This document shows positions 34,709 to 42,505 of a stretch of DNA of 64,000 nucleotides, piece by piece; positions within the stretch are counted from its first letter, which is position 1, and every line of letters starts with the position of its first letter. The notes beneath the pieces were generated by a model. It was given only the letters and a program-made list of their open reading frames with translations. It was not told the DNA's origin and made no database searches. The stretch is from Gemmatimonadota bacterium. GTDB lineage: Bacteria; Gemmatimonadota; Gemmatimonadetes; Gemmatimonadales; GWC2-71-9. Position numbers and translations under genes: made by a program. The stretch lies in NCBI GenBank assembly GCA_040388535.1, contig JAZKBR010000004.1, positions 546,638 to 610,637 of the forward strand, written 5' to 3'.

Positions 34709-34917
34709 AGCAGCCTCAGCACGTTCTGATCGTTGAGACGGCGAAAGATCCCGATGCGCGAGAGGCGACGGCTCGCCGGCTCCACTTCGGGATGGCAGGT
34801 GAAGCCGTCGCCAGCTTCCGTGAACGCTGCTTCGGGTGCATCGGTTGTGAATCGCATGAAGTCGCCCATCCCTTCGTTCGGCTTCAGCGGGGGCAGTTCA
34901 TCGTATCTCGGAGTCAT
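34705..34917 (-). CDS. Short hypothetical protein, first gene of the MEDS operon
   Basis: 70 residues without hydrophobic segments: MTPRYDELPPLKPNEGMGDFM, acidic middle, basic end (RRLSRIGIFRRL). AGGAG stands 8 nt before ATG 34917; the upstream extension of the frame runs through the terminator hairpin and is rejected. It follows a strong intrinsic terminator by only 34 nt. Not recognised. Confidence 0.62.
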   Translation of the reverse strand: MTPRYDELPPLKPNEGMGDFMRFTTDAPEAAFTEAGDGFTCHPEVEPASRRLSRIGIFRRLNDQNVLRLL

Positions 34918-34951
34918 GGGGGTCTCCTGTACGGATCGGTTCAGTGAAAAC

Positions 34952-34998
34952 AAAAAAGGCGCGACCACGATTCCCCCGGAGGAGAGTGATCACGCCTT
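34952..34998 (-). terminator. Intrinsic terminator, possibly an attenuator of the MEDS operon
   Basis: On the minus strand a 13-bp stem AAGGCGTGATCAC/GTGGTCGCGCCTT (two G-U pairs) with a ~17-nt loop is followed by an uninterrupted T run, a textbook intrinsic terminator. It ends the response-regulator operon upstream. It also lies only 34 nt before the next gene, leaving no room for a promoter in between, so readthrough may be regulated. Confidence 0.82.
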
Positions 34999-35059
34999 CG
35001 TCTCGGAACGCCAGAAATCGTTCGCGACAAGGCTACTGCCGATTGGACCTGCAAGGACA

Positions 35060-35087
35060 AGCTTACACCGCGACCCGACGGCGTCAA
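35060..35087 (-). promoter_or_regulatory. Candidate promoter for the MEDS kinase operon
   Basis: TTGACG (35087-35082) and TAAGCT (35065-35060) are spaced by 16 nt with a TG one base before the -10 box. It lies between the upstream operon's stop and the terminator hairpin, so transcripts would carry a ~135-nt leader containing that hairpin. Sequence fit is moderate. Confidence 0.4.
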
Positions 35088-35108
35088 GTGCCGACTGGCA
35101 GCCTCGCG

Positions 35109-35840
35109 CTAGACGTGCTGCAGCAACAACTCCAGCTGCTGGCGCAGGTCGCCCAGCTGTTTCGACTTGAACGATCCCTTGGTTTCCTCGAGCACCGCGA
35201 CAGTCTCGCGGACCGCTGCCTGGAGCTGGGCCCCCCGCGGGCAATTCATCAGCTGGCAGGGGTTAGCACCGGCCTGCCGGCCGGTCAGCGCCTGGCCAAG
35301 CAGGCCGAGGTCACTCAGTGAACCCATCACGTTACGGAGGGTCAGCGCGAGGAAGGCATCCACTGACGGCGTCCCCCGAGCCGGGGTGAGCGACGTGGTT
35401 GTGATCTGGCCGAGTTCGTGGCGCCACTGCTCCATCCGCTGCTCGGTTTCGCGCATGGTGCGGTAGGTGTGGAAGCGGCCGATTGCTGTGGCGGCCTTCT
35501 CGAAGAGCGTGGGGAGGTCGACCGGCTTGAGGAGATAGGCGCTCACGGGCAGATCGATCGACGCCACGGCGGAGTCGATGGTTGGCAGCCCGGTCAGGAT
35601 GATCACCGGCAGACCACCAGCCTCGGAAGCGACGTCCCGCACCAGCTTCAACCCTTCGTTGCCCGGCATCTCAAGATCGCTGATGAGCAGATCGTAGCTC
35701 CCCAGTCGAACCGACGCCATCGCGGCGGCCGCGTCGGGCGCCGTGTCCACCGTGTACCCCTCGCAGCGGAGAAGATCTGCGGTGGCCTCGCGAAAAGTCG
35801 CGTCATCATCGGCGATCAGGATCGAGCCTTCGTGTGGCAT
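35109..35840 (-). CDS. Response regulator with a helical output region
   Basis: 243 residues: N-terminal receiver (Asp55 in ISDLEMPG; conserved Lys in YLLKPVDL), then ~120 residues of mostly helix with no DNA-binding motif, including NPCQLMNCPRGAQ and a Leu/Gln-rich end. The output is unrecognised; a two-Cys CQLMNC motif could bind a metal. It starts 6 nt after the HK-like gene and is surely its partner. Confidence 0.87.
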   Translation of the reverse strand: MPHEGSILIADDDATFREATADLLRCEGYTVDTAPDAAAAMASVRLGSYDLLISDLEMPGNEGLKLVRDVASEAGGLPVIILTGLPTIDSAVASIDLPVSAYLLKPVDLPTLFEKAATAIGRFHTYRTMRETEQRMEQWRHELGQITTTSLTPARGTPSVDAFLALTLRNVMGSLSDLGLLGQALTGRQAGANPCQLMNCPRGAQLQAAVRETVAVLEETKGSFKSKQLGDLRQQLELLLQHV

Positions 35841-35846
35841 CCCTGG

Positions 35847-36533
35847 TTACTCCACGGGTGCGAGAGCGGGCAACAGCATCTGGATAGATCCAGCGAGACC
35901 GTCGGGTGGGGCCACGTGCAGCTCACCACCGAGAGCCCGCACCAATTGTAGAGAGAGTGTCAAGGCGAGGCCGGGCGGCGCCGAGCGGGGCAATTTCTCG
36001 GCGCTGGGCCCGGAGGCGCTCCACGACACGGAGAGGGCAATCATGCCGCCATCCGCTCGTCCCGCGATCCGTACTTCGTCCGAGGTCGAGCACTCTTCAA
36101 TGGCATGTTGCAGCACGTGCCGGATCGCAGACTGCCCCACCTCGGACACCGCCGGATGGGGCTCCGAGAGTCCAGGACCATGGGGAGAGATCGTCACGCC
36201 TCGCCCCTCGGCGAGGGCCTTCAGCACCGTTACGGCAGAGCCGATCGCCCATCCCAGCGGCATCGCCCCGGCGTGGGCCTCGTTGAAGTCGTAGCATTGC
36301 TGAAGCCGGTGGGTAAAGCCGCTCGCCTTCGCAATTTCACGTTCAATTGCCCCAACGTAGCGATGGTGCGGGTGATCGGATGGGATCAGGCGTTGCAGTA
36401 GCGCGAAGGAGGTGTGGATCCCCCCGAGCGAGTTGTTGAGCTCATGGGCGACCCAGCCGGTGAGCTGACTCATCCGCCGGAGAGTGGCCCGCGCCTCGCC
36501 CAGTTTTTGTTCCGATGTGTCATCCTGCGCCAT
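35847..36533 (-). CDS. Histidine-kinase-like protein with degenerate ATP-binding domain
   Basis: 228 residues, soluble. The HisKA helix is intact (His30 in WVAHELNNSLGG). The following domain lacks a recognisable N-box Asn (RHVLQHAIEE) and the DxGxG motif (SWSASGPSAEK), while a late GLALTLSLQLVRALGGELHV keeps the shape of the final ATPase helix. This looks like a histidine phosphotransferase derived from a kinase, in the manner of ChpT, rather than an active kinase. AAAGGA precedes ATG 36533. The response regulator follows at once. Confidence 0.78.
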   Translation of the reverse strand: MAQDDTSEQKLGEARATLRRMSQLTGWVAHELNNSLGGIHTSFALLQRLIPSDHPHHRYVGAIEREIAKASGFTHRLQQCYDFNEAHAGAMPLGWAIGSAVTVLKALAEGRGVTISPHGPGLSEPHPAVSEVGQSAIRHVLQHAIEECSTSDEVRIAGRADGGMIALSVSWSASGPSAEKLPRSAPPGLALTLSLQLVRALGGELHVAPPDGLAGSIQMLLPALAPVE

Positions 36534-36623
36534 CGACTCGTCCTTTTGATCTGGGCACCGGAAAGGTATCTCCGAATACCCCCTTGCGCGATTCGAATCG
36601 GCATCGCATAGTAGGTGAGCTTC

Positions 36624-36653
36624 AAAAAATGACGGGAAGGATCGCTTCCTGTC
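36624..36653 (-). terminator. Intrinsic terminator in the leader of the HK-like/regulator operon
   Basis: On the minus strand GACAGGAAG/CTTCCCGTC (9 bp, one G-U) with a 5-nt loop is followed by A and six T. No minus-strand gene lies upstream, so it is a leader attenuator or stops antisense transcription. The region from 36534 to 36774 otherwise shows only short palindromes (GATTCGAATC at 36590-36599). Confidence 0.62.
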
Positions 36654-36774
36654 CGTTCGATCGCTCGGGACCTGGGTCCCGGAAGATGCGGGCGCGACCA
36701 CTGGACTTCACCGTCCGCTGGCGTGCCCGTTTTTGCGTTGTACACACAATACCCTTCCCCCCTCGGGGCTCGAC

Positions 36775-37410
36775 ATGGAACAGGCACTCGATTTGGCTCG
36801 GCTCGATGTACTCCCGCTCCCCACCGGCGCTCGCGAGGGCCGCTCGGCAATGCGGCAGCCAGAGGCGGCCCCGCCGACCGCCGCTCGCCGCCGCTCCCCC
36901 AACCTCCGTCTGCTCGACGACGGTGACGACGGGGTACAGCGCAAGGCAGGGGCATGGGCCGCGATGGTCGAACTCGGTCGCTGGGCCGCGCACACCTTCC
37001 GGGTCGCGATGTGGACGGCGCCGACCGCCGGCGATTGCCTCCATGCCGATCCGGCCACCCTGCGCGGGCTCATTCGCAAGAGCCGCGTCGCGCTGCTGAC
37101 GACCAGGGACCGCGGTGGCAAGCTGCATACCCGCCCAATGGCTCCCACGCGGCGGCTCTTCGATGGCGAGATCTGGTTTGCCACCCCCGATGCGGACCCG
37201 CTCCTCGACCATGTTCGCGCCCGTGCCCCGGTCCAGGTGACCTATCTCGATCGTGAGACGAACCGTTCGCTGGTGCTCAACGGTGTGGCGCGCGTCTGCC
37301 AACGGGCGACCCACGGCGCCGGCTTCTCCGCAATGATGCCGCGTCGCCAGACCGCTGCACCGATCACCTTCATCCGGGTCGATGTTCTGAGCGCCGACGT
37401 ATGGGAGTGA
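36775..37410 (+). CDS. Pyridoxamine-5'-phosphate-oxidase-like split-barrel protein
   Basis: 211 residues. The C-terminal ~125 residues form an FMN-binding split barrel of the general-stress-protein-26 type (RGLIRKSRVALLTTRDRGGKLHTRPMAP, DGEIWFATPDAD, RVDVLSADVWE). The first ~80 residues (Arg/Pro/Ala-rich) are an extra, unrecognised region. I chose ATG 36775; the frame is open further upstream. The next gene, a paralogue, overlaps its end by 10 nt. Confidence 0.8.
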   Translation: MEQALDLARLDVLPLPTGAREGRSAMRQPEAAPPTAARRRSPNLRLLDDGDDGVQRKAGAWAAMVELGRWAAHTFRVAMWTAPTAGDCLHADPATLRGLIRKSRVALLTTRDRGGKLHTRPMAPTRRLFDGEIWFATPDADPLLDHVRARAPVQVTYLDRETNRSLVLNGVARVCQRATHGAGFSAMMPRRQTAAPITFIRVDVLSADVWE

Positions 37411-37829
37411 CCCTGACCCCCTGGGCCAACCCCGAGGCCGACTCGCGTGCCCTGCTGGGCCACCTGGCAGGCATCGTGCGCACGATCCCGGCGGCACTCA
37501 TCACCACGGTCGACTCGACCGGCGTCATTCATACGCGACTGCTGCCGAATACCAACACCGACTGCGAACGGGAGCTGTACTTCCTCGCACCGGGTGACAT
37601 GCCGATCGTGCGCGAGATCCGCCGGCAGCCAGACGTGCTGGTGACCTTCAGCGCGCCCGGCTCCGATCGCTTCATCGTGGTCAACGGGACGGCCCGCGTC
37701 GAACACGATACGGAACTCGCGGAGCGACTCTGGCATCCCGCCATCGCCTCCTGGTTCCCCACCGGTGAAGGCGAGGCCGCGCTCGCCGTCCTGAAAGTCG
37801 CCGTCGCTGGCGTAGAAGTGTGGGATTGA
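37401..37829 (+). CDS. Second split-barrel FMN-type protein
   Basis: 142 residues of the same fold as its neighbour: ALITTVDSTGVIHTRLLPN, RELYFLAPGDMPIVREI, DRFIVVNGTARVEHD and a final VEVWD. Two adjacent non-identical paralogues suggest heterodimer formation, as these flavoproteins act as dimers. Likely cytoplasmic stress-type flavin oxidoreductase; substrate unknown. Confidence 0.83.
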   Translation: MGVTLTPWANPEADSRALLGHLAGIVRTIPAALITTVDSTGVIHTRLLPNTNTDCERELYFLAPGDMPIVREIRRQPDVLVTFSAPGSDRFIVVNGTARVEHDTELAERLWHPAIASWFPTGEGEAALAVLKVAVAGVEVWD

Positions 37830-37830
37830 G

Positions 37831-38088
37831 ATGACATCCCTCCGCATCGCATTCCCGGTGCTTCCGCGTCGCCATCATCGCCGGCGTCCCCACCTCCGTC
37901 TGCCGAGCCCGCGCTGGATTGCCCTCGCCGCCTTGGGAGCGATGCTGGGCGCCATTGGCGGCACTTCGCTGTTCGAGATGATCGCGATGATGCTGCTCCG
38001 TGTGCTCTTCATTGCCTTTTCGACCGCGTTCCTCATCATCTTCTTTGTCGTCGGCATGGCCTGGGCGCGGAAGGCTTCCAGCGCCTAG
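37831..38088 (+). CDS. Small two-helix membrane protein, hypothetical
   Basis: 85 residues: a very basic N-terminus (RRHHRRRPHLR) then two transmembrane helices (WIALAALGAMLGAIGG and LLRVLFIAFSTAFLIIFFVVGM). It begins just after the split-barrel gene stop, so it is part of that operon. Its TAG shares a CTAG with the convergent CPBP gene. Function unknown. Confidence 0.68.
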   Translation: MTSLRIAFPVLPRRHHRRRPHLRLPSPRWIALAALGAMLGAIGGTSLFEMIAMMLLRVLFIAFSTAFLIIFFVVGMAWARKASSA

Positions 38089-38774
38089 GTGTGCGGCATC
38101 ATGAAAGTCGCGCCGAGCATCGCGAGCACGTCGCTGAACGCGTGCGCTGAAATCACCTCCAACGCTGATCGCCGCCGCAAGTAGACCAGACAGAAGACCA
38201 GCCCCGAGATTCCGGTCGATATCACGGCCGCCGTTCCCTGATACATGTGTCCCAGCCCGAACATCGCAGAGCTCAGCACCGCACCCAGAATCAGCCCGCG
38301 TCGGCCGAGCCACTGCTCGAAGCGCGTGAGTATGAAAATGCGCTCCAGCTCTTCCACCACGCCGCCCCCGAAGATGCCGATCGGCAGCCATGCGAAGAGA
38401 TTGCGCGGGTCGGCGAAATACACGTTGATGGATGGGCCGGTGGTCGGCGCCGACGGAATGATCGCGCGCATCGCCGAGTCGAGGGCCACGTTGAGCGCGA
38501 GAAACATCACGACGCCGATGCCGATGCCCCGCGCAACCTGCCCCGCCCAGCCGTCCCATCGCACACCCAGGTCACGAGCACCCTGCCCCTGCAATCGCAT
38601 CAAACCGATCAGCAGGACGGAGACCACGAGCTTCGCCGCGACGATCGAGCGAACGACTTCGGCGAAAGTGTCGGGGACAATTGCAGCGGCTTGCTGATTG
38701 GCGATCTGGTAGATCCAGCCTGCCAGGATCACCGTGAGCGAGATTCCGAGCGCGGTGCGTTTCGACAGCGCCAC
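38085..38774 (-). CDS. CPBP-family intramembrane metalloprotease
   Basis: 229 residues with about seven transmembrane helices and the three CPBP/Abi motifs: EELERIF near residue 141, FGLGHMY near 173, and HAFSD near 216, giving the Glu-Glu, His and His/Asp metal site. Members cleave or process membrane peptides and prenylated substrates. GTG 38774 with GGAG six nt upstream was chosen. Substrate unknown. Confidence 0.9.
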   Translation of the reverse strand: MALSKRTALGISLTVILAGWIYQIANQQAAAIVPDTFAEVVRSIVAAKLVVSVLLIGLMRLQGQGARDLGVRWDGWAGQVARGIGIGVVMFLALNVALDSAMRAIIPSAPTTGPSINVYFADPRNLFAWLPIGIFGGGVVEELERIFILTRFEQWLGRRGLILGAVLSSAMFGLGHMYQGTAAVISTGISGLVFCLVYLRRRSALEVISAHAFSDVLAMLGATFMMPHT

Positions 38775-38879
38775 AAGCCACTCCGTACGTTACCAGCTCC
38801 ACCGCAAGAATATTCTACGTCACTTGTTGCGTTGACGCGGTGTGCCGGTGGTACGTGCGTGCGCACGGGAAGTTACAGG

Positions 38880-39296
38880 CTACTCCGCATGCTCCCCGAG
38901 TCCCTGGCTGATGCGAAAGACGTGGCCATCGGGATGGCGCACGTGCATCTCGCGCACGTCCCAGGGCATGTCGGTTGGCGGCCAGGTCACGTCGAGCCCC
39001 TGCTCGAGGCAGCGCGCGTGCACGGCGTCGGCGCTGTCGACCCAGACCGACATCCAGACGCCCTTGTCGCCGCTCTCATCGCCTGTGGGGCCGAAGGTCG
39101 CCGAATGTGGCCCGCGACCGCGACCGCCCTGGCCATCCTGACAGAGAAAGATCTCGCACTTGCCGGAACAGACACCGCCGAACGTTGCCGGCTCGCCCCA
39201 TTCCCACCCTTTGCTCCAGCCGAGCTTCTCGAACCAGGCAAAGCTCTCCTGGATGTTCGATACGTTGAGGATCGGTGTCAGGGCGTGGGCGAGCAT
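38880..39296 (-). CDS. VOC (glyoxalase-fold) protein
   Basis: 138 residues: ALTPILNVSNIQESFAWFEKLGW, then GKCEIFLCQDGQGG, a VWMSVWVDSADAVHARC strand-helix, and DVREMHVRHPDGHVFRIS. Close to bleomycin-resistance/antibiotic-binding VOC proteins. GGAGG precedes ATG 39296; the upstream 23 codons of open frame lack a start signal. Confidence 0.88.
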   Translation of the reverse strand: MLAHALTPILNVSNIQESFAWFEKLGWSKGWEWGEPATFGGVCSGKCEIFLCQDGQGGRGRGPHSATFGPTGDESGDKGVWMSVWVDSADAVHARCLEQGLDVTWPPTDMPWDVREMHVRHPDGHVFRISQGLGEHAE

Positions 39297-39373
39297 CTCG
39301 GCAACCTCCGGAGCAGAATTGACAGACCCTCCGGCAAAGTGACCTCCGGTTCGCCCGCGAGGCAAGCGCGTGG

Positions 39374-42031
39374 CTACTCGCCACGGAGCGTCTTGCTCGG
39401 ATCGAATCGGGCCGTGCGGCGCGCCGGCAGGAAACTCGCGATCCAGGTCGTGCAGGCCAGCGTCGCGGCAGCGGCCCCGAAGGTGAAGGCATCGGCCGCG
39501 CTGACGCCGAAGAGCAGCGACTGAATCCAGCGAGTCGCCACCTCAGCGAGTGCCACGCCGCCGGCGAGGCCCACCCCCAACGGAATCATGGCCTCGCGCT
39601 GCAGCAGTCGCCGTACCTGTGATGGGGTCGCGCCCACGGCGAGCCGGATTCCCATCTCACGCACCCGGCGGGAGATCACGAACGAGGAGACACTCCAGAT
39701 GCCGACCGCGCTCAACACCAGGGCGAGCGACGCGAAGACGCCGAGGATGGTGAGGATGAACTGGCGGTCGGCAGTTCCGCGACCGAGTCGCTCGGGCAGG
39801 GTACTGATGCGAAGTGGCACATTCGGGTCGACCGCAGCGAGTGCCTGGCGGATCGCTTGTGGCGCCACCATACCCTTGCTCCCGCGGATCACGAGATTCC
39901 CGCCCATCACGCCGAGAAACGTTGGCCGCTGCCGATAGTTGACGTAGTACATCACTTGCGCACCTTCAGCGACATTCCACGGCCTGGCGTCGGCCACAAC
40001 CCCGACCACGGTGAGCCAGGCGTCCCCGAAGCCATCCATTCCGGGAATGCTGAACCGTTTGCCGATGGCGTCAGCGTTTCCCCAGAACTGTTTTGCCATT
40101 GCGCTGTTGATCACCGCCGCGTGTTCGGTATTCTCGCGATCACGATCATCGAACAGGCGTCCGCGCAACAGCGGAATCCTGAGCGCCTTGAAATACCCTT
40201 CGTCGGCAATGCGATACTGTGCGATCAGATCCTTGGTATCGCGCCCTTCGAGATGCACCGGGCCAGCAACGCTGCTCGCACCAGGAAGGGGGAGAATGAT
40301 GTTGACCCCGGCCTCCTGCACCCCCGGCACCGCGCGGAGTGTTGCGAGCGCGCGTTCGAAGTATCCTGCCAGCGAGGCGTTGTCGTGATACTTGTCCGCC
40401 GGCAACGTCGCCTCCACAGTCGCGACATCCGTCGCGTCAAAGCCGGTTTCGACCGAGGCAATGCGCCAGAGACTCCGCCCCAGCAACCCGGCCACGATCA
40501 GGAGCGTGAACGCCAGCGCCACCTCTGCCGCAAGGAGCGCTCGCCAGACGGCGCGTTGTCCTGGCTGCGCTGTGCTGCCGCGCACGCGAAGCCCCGCCGC
40601 TCCCCATTGCGTGGTGAGCAAGGCGCTGCTCACGCCGAACAACCCGACCCCCGCCATCGCGAGCAGTGCCGACACGAGCAGCAGGCCGGGCCACCCTGGC
40701 GCCACCTGCTGCAACCGCGGCATCACCGTTGGGTCAACCTTTGCGAAGAGGGTGAAGAGCCCCTTTGCCACGATCGACGCGGCGATCGCCGCCATCCCCG
40801 CGAGCACCGCGCTTTCGGCGATCAGCTGACCGATGAGCCTTCCCCGCCCCGCACCGAGCGCCGTGCGCAAACGCATTTCAGGCTGTCGGGCAATGCCGCG
40901 CGCCAGCAGGACTCCCGCCACATTGGTGAACGCGATCAGCAGCAGCAAGGCGGCACTGCCGAGCAGCAGCAGGAGCGGCTGGCGGACCGGCCCGAGAATC
41001 TCGTCGGCCAGCGGCTGCACCGTCACGCCGAGGGCGTCGATCCTCGGATCCTCGGCGCGGATCGACGCCTGCACGGCATTGAGTGAGGCCGACGCAGTCG
41101 CGAGCGGCACGCCGGGCCTGAGGCGTGCGATCACTGCGACGGTGTGATTGCGCACATTCCAGGGCACGCCGCGCTCAAGCGGGAGGTAGAGCTGGGCCGA
41201 CCCGAGCAGATCAAACTCCGGCGGCATCACGCCGACGACCTGATACTGCTCACTGCGATTGAGGAGATCGGCCACGGTGATGCGTGCCTGATCCAGCGAG
41301 GCCGGGCTCCCGAGCGTCTCACGCCAGAAGCCGTGGCTCACGACCACCACCGGGAGGGCGCCCTCGCGGTTCTCGTCCGCGCCATATGCCCGCCCCTTGA
41401 AGAGCTGGACGCCCGCGACGCGGAAGAAGTCGGCGGTCACGAACAGCGCCGGTACACGCGTCGGTTCACTGATTCCGGTCACGGCGATGTTGCGGTGCAC
41501 CGCCGCCGCCATTGCGGAGATTCCGGTGGCGCGCTCACGCCAGTCGGTAAAGGTGAGGACAGAGGTCTCGATCGACGGCGCATTTGCCGTTCGCTCACTC
41601 AGTCGCACCAGTTGCTCGGGCTCGGGATACGACAGCGGCTTGAGCAGCACTCCGTTCACGACCAGGGCCATTGCGCTGGCCAACCCGATGCCGAGTCCGA
41701 GCGTGAGCACAACCGGGAGGGTGAACCCGGGGCGCGCCAGCAAGGTGCGGAACGCGGAACGCAGGGTGTAGCGAAGGGTGCCCATCGAATCGCTCGGCGG
41801 AGTGGGGGTGAGAGATGGTGCGCGGGGGCGCAATTGGAAGCGTTCGGCGGTTCCCTGGACCATCAGGTCGGCAATCGCACTGATCCAGAGTCGCACGCGA
41901 GCAACGCGGTTCGGCGCCATCGCCATTTGCATCACGAACAGCTCCCCCATCTCGGCGCCGAACCGGAGTCGGAAGGGGCGCGGCAGGAGGTGGAGCAGTG
42001 CGCGGTAGAGCGCCGGCGTGGGCTCAGGCAT
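39374..42031 (-). CDS. ADOP-family ABC transporter permease (MacB/FtsX type)
   Basis: 885 residues. An N-terminal ~80-residue permease-prefix region, then two FtsX-type permease units each with a MacB-like periplasmic domain: first helix ~115-135, three helices ~395-480, an internal repeat boundary near 510-560, and three final helices ~770-880 (VREMGIRLAVGA then FGAAAATLACTTWIASFLPARR). This duplicated orphan permease is typical of Acidobacteria and Gemmatimonadota and probably exports peptides, lipids or drugs with an ATPase encoded elsewhere. ATG 42031 overlaps the PadR stop by 8 nt, so the two are coupled. Confidence 0.92.
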   Translation of the reverse strand: MPEPTPALYRALLHLLPRPFRLRFGAEMGELFVMQMAMAPNRVARVRLWISAIADLMVQGTAERFQLRPRAPSLTPTPPSDSMGTLRYTLRSAFRTLLARPGFTLPVVLTLGLGIGLASAMALVVNGVLLKPLSYPEPEQLVRLSERTANAPSIETSVLTFTDWRERATGISAMAAAVHRNIAVTGISEPTRVPALFVTADFFRVAGVQLFKGRAYGADENREGALPVVVVSHGFWRETLGSPASLDQARITVADLLNRSEQYQVVGVMPPEFDLLGSAQLYLPLERGVPWNVRNHTVAVIARLRPGVPLATASASLNAVQASIRAEDPRIDALGVTVQPLADEILGPVRQPLLLLLGSAALLLLIAFTNVAGVLLARGIARQPEMRLRTALGAGRGRLIGQLIAESAVLAGMAAIAASIVAKGLFTLFAKVDPTVMPRLQQVAPGWPGLLLVSALLAMAGVGLFGVSSALLTTQWGAAGLRVRGSTAQPGQRAVWRALLAAEVALAFTLLIVAGLLGRSLWRIASVETGFDATDVATVEATLPADKYHDNASLAGYFERALATLRAVPGVQEAGVNIILPLPGASSVAGPVHLEGRDTKDLIAQYRIADEGYFKALRIPLLRGRLFDDRDRENTEHAAVINSAMAKQFWGNADAIGKRFSIPGMDGFGDAWLTVVGVVADARPWNVAEGAQVMYYVNYRQRPTFLGVMGGNLVIRGSKGMVAPQAIRQALAAVDPNVPLRISTLPERLGRGTADRQFILTILGVFASLALVLSAVGIWSVSSFVISRRVREMGIRLAVGATPSQVRRLLQREAMIPLGVGLAGGVALAEVATRWIQSLLFGVSAADAFTFGAAAATLACTTWIASFLPARRTARFDPSKTLRGE

Positions 42032-42380
42032 TGCGGAGCAACCCCTTGCTGCGGGCCAGTGCCAGGGCGCCCTGCAGTCGCCGCGCCTCCGCTTGCGCGA
42101 CGCGCTTGCCAAGCGGCGTGATGCGGAACTCCCGTCGCCGGCGTGGATCGTCGTGCACTGGCCTCTCGGCGATCAGCTCCTGCTCGAGCATGTCGCGAAT
42201 GCGCCGGTAGAGATTCGCGGGCATGACCAGTTGGCCAGTCGGCGACTGCTCGGCGAGCTGCTTGACGATCAGGTAGGCGTGGGCTGGCCCGTCGAGGAGC
42301 AGTAGCAGGATCTCGAACGACAGCGGGTGCAGCGGGAGGAGTTCCTGCGGGTCGAGTGGCATCGGCGGCCCCGGCAGCAT
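42024..42380 (-). CDS. PadR-family transcriptional regulator
   Basis: 118 residues: the PadR winged helix (LSFEILLLLLDGPAHAYLIVKQL, MPANLYRRIRDMLEQELI, RRREFRITPLGKRVAQAEARR) and a short C-terminal helix. It heads the ADOP permease operon and probably represses it. Start is uncertain: ATG 42380 has no ribosome site and may be leaderless, ATG 42362 is an alternative. Confidence 0.9.
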   Translation of the reverse strand: MLPGPPMPLDPQELLPLHPLSFEILLLLLDGPAHAYLIVKQLAEQSPTGQLVMPANLYRRIRDMLEQELIAERPVHDDPRRRREFRITPLGKRVAQAEARRLQGALALARSKGLLRNA

Positions 42381-42382
42381 AG

Positions 42383-42401
42383 TGTCACGGTGACAGTGTC
42401 A
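42383..42401. promoter_or_regulatory. Overlapping palindromes before the PadR gene
   Basis: TGTCA-cgg-TGACA-g-TGTCA: TGTCAC-g-GTGACA is a perfect 13-bp palindrome and the right half forms a second one, TGACA-g-TGTCA. It ends 3 nt upstream of the first PadR ATG, where it would cover the -10 region. Probable autoregulatory operator. Confidence 0.6.
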
Positions 42402-42505
42402 GCCGAATGCTGTTGGACTCGGAGGCCTGGGGCAAGGGCGGCAGGCGGAATTCGTGCGAGGAGGGTGGAAAATGTGCGGCAGCCCCCGCGGTCTCGAGTG
42501 CGCGG

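Noticed and set aside
34952..35087. Known riboswitch class in the MEDS operon leader
   Set aside because: I see no conserved aptamer core of any class I know; only the terminator and a possible promoter are supported.
25554..36533. Chemotaxis operon
   Set aside because: CheB and CheR occur only as parts of one hybrid kinase; no receptor, CheA, CheW or CheY-type cluster.
39857..41086. 409-codon plus-strand frame opposite the ADOP permease
   Set aside because: No hydrophobic segments or motifs; the minus strand has a textbook permease.
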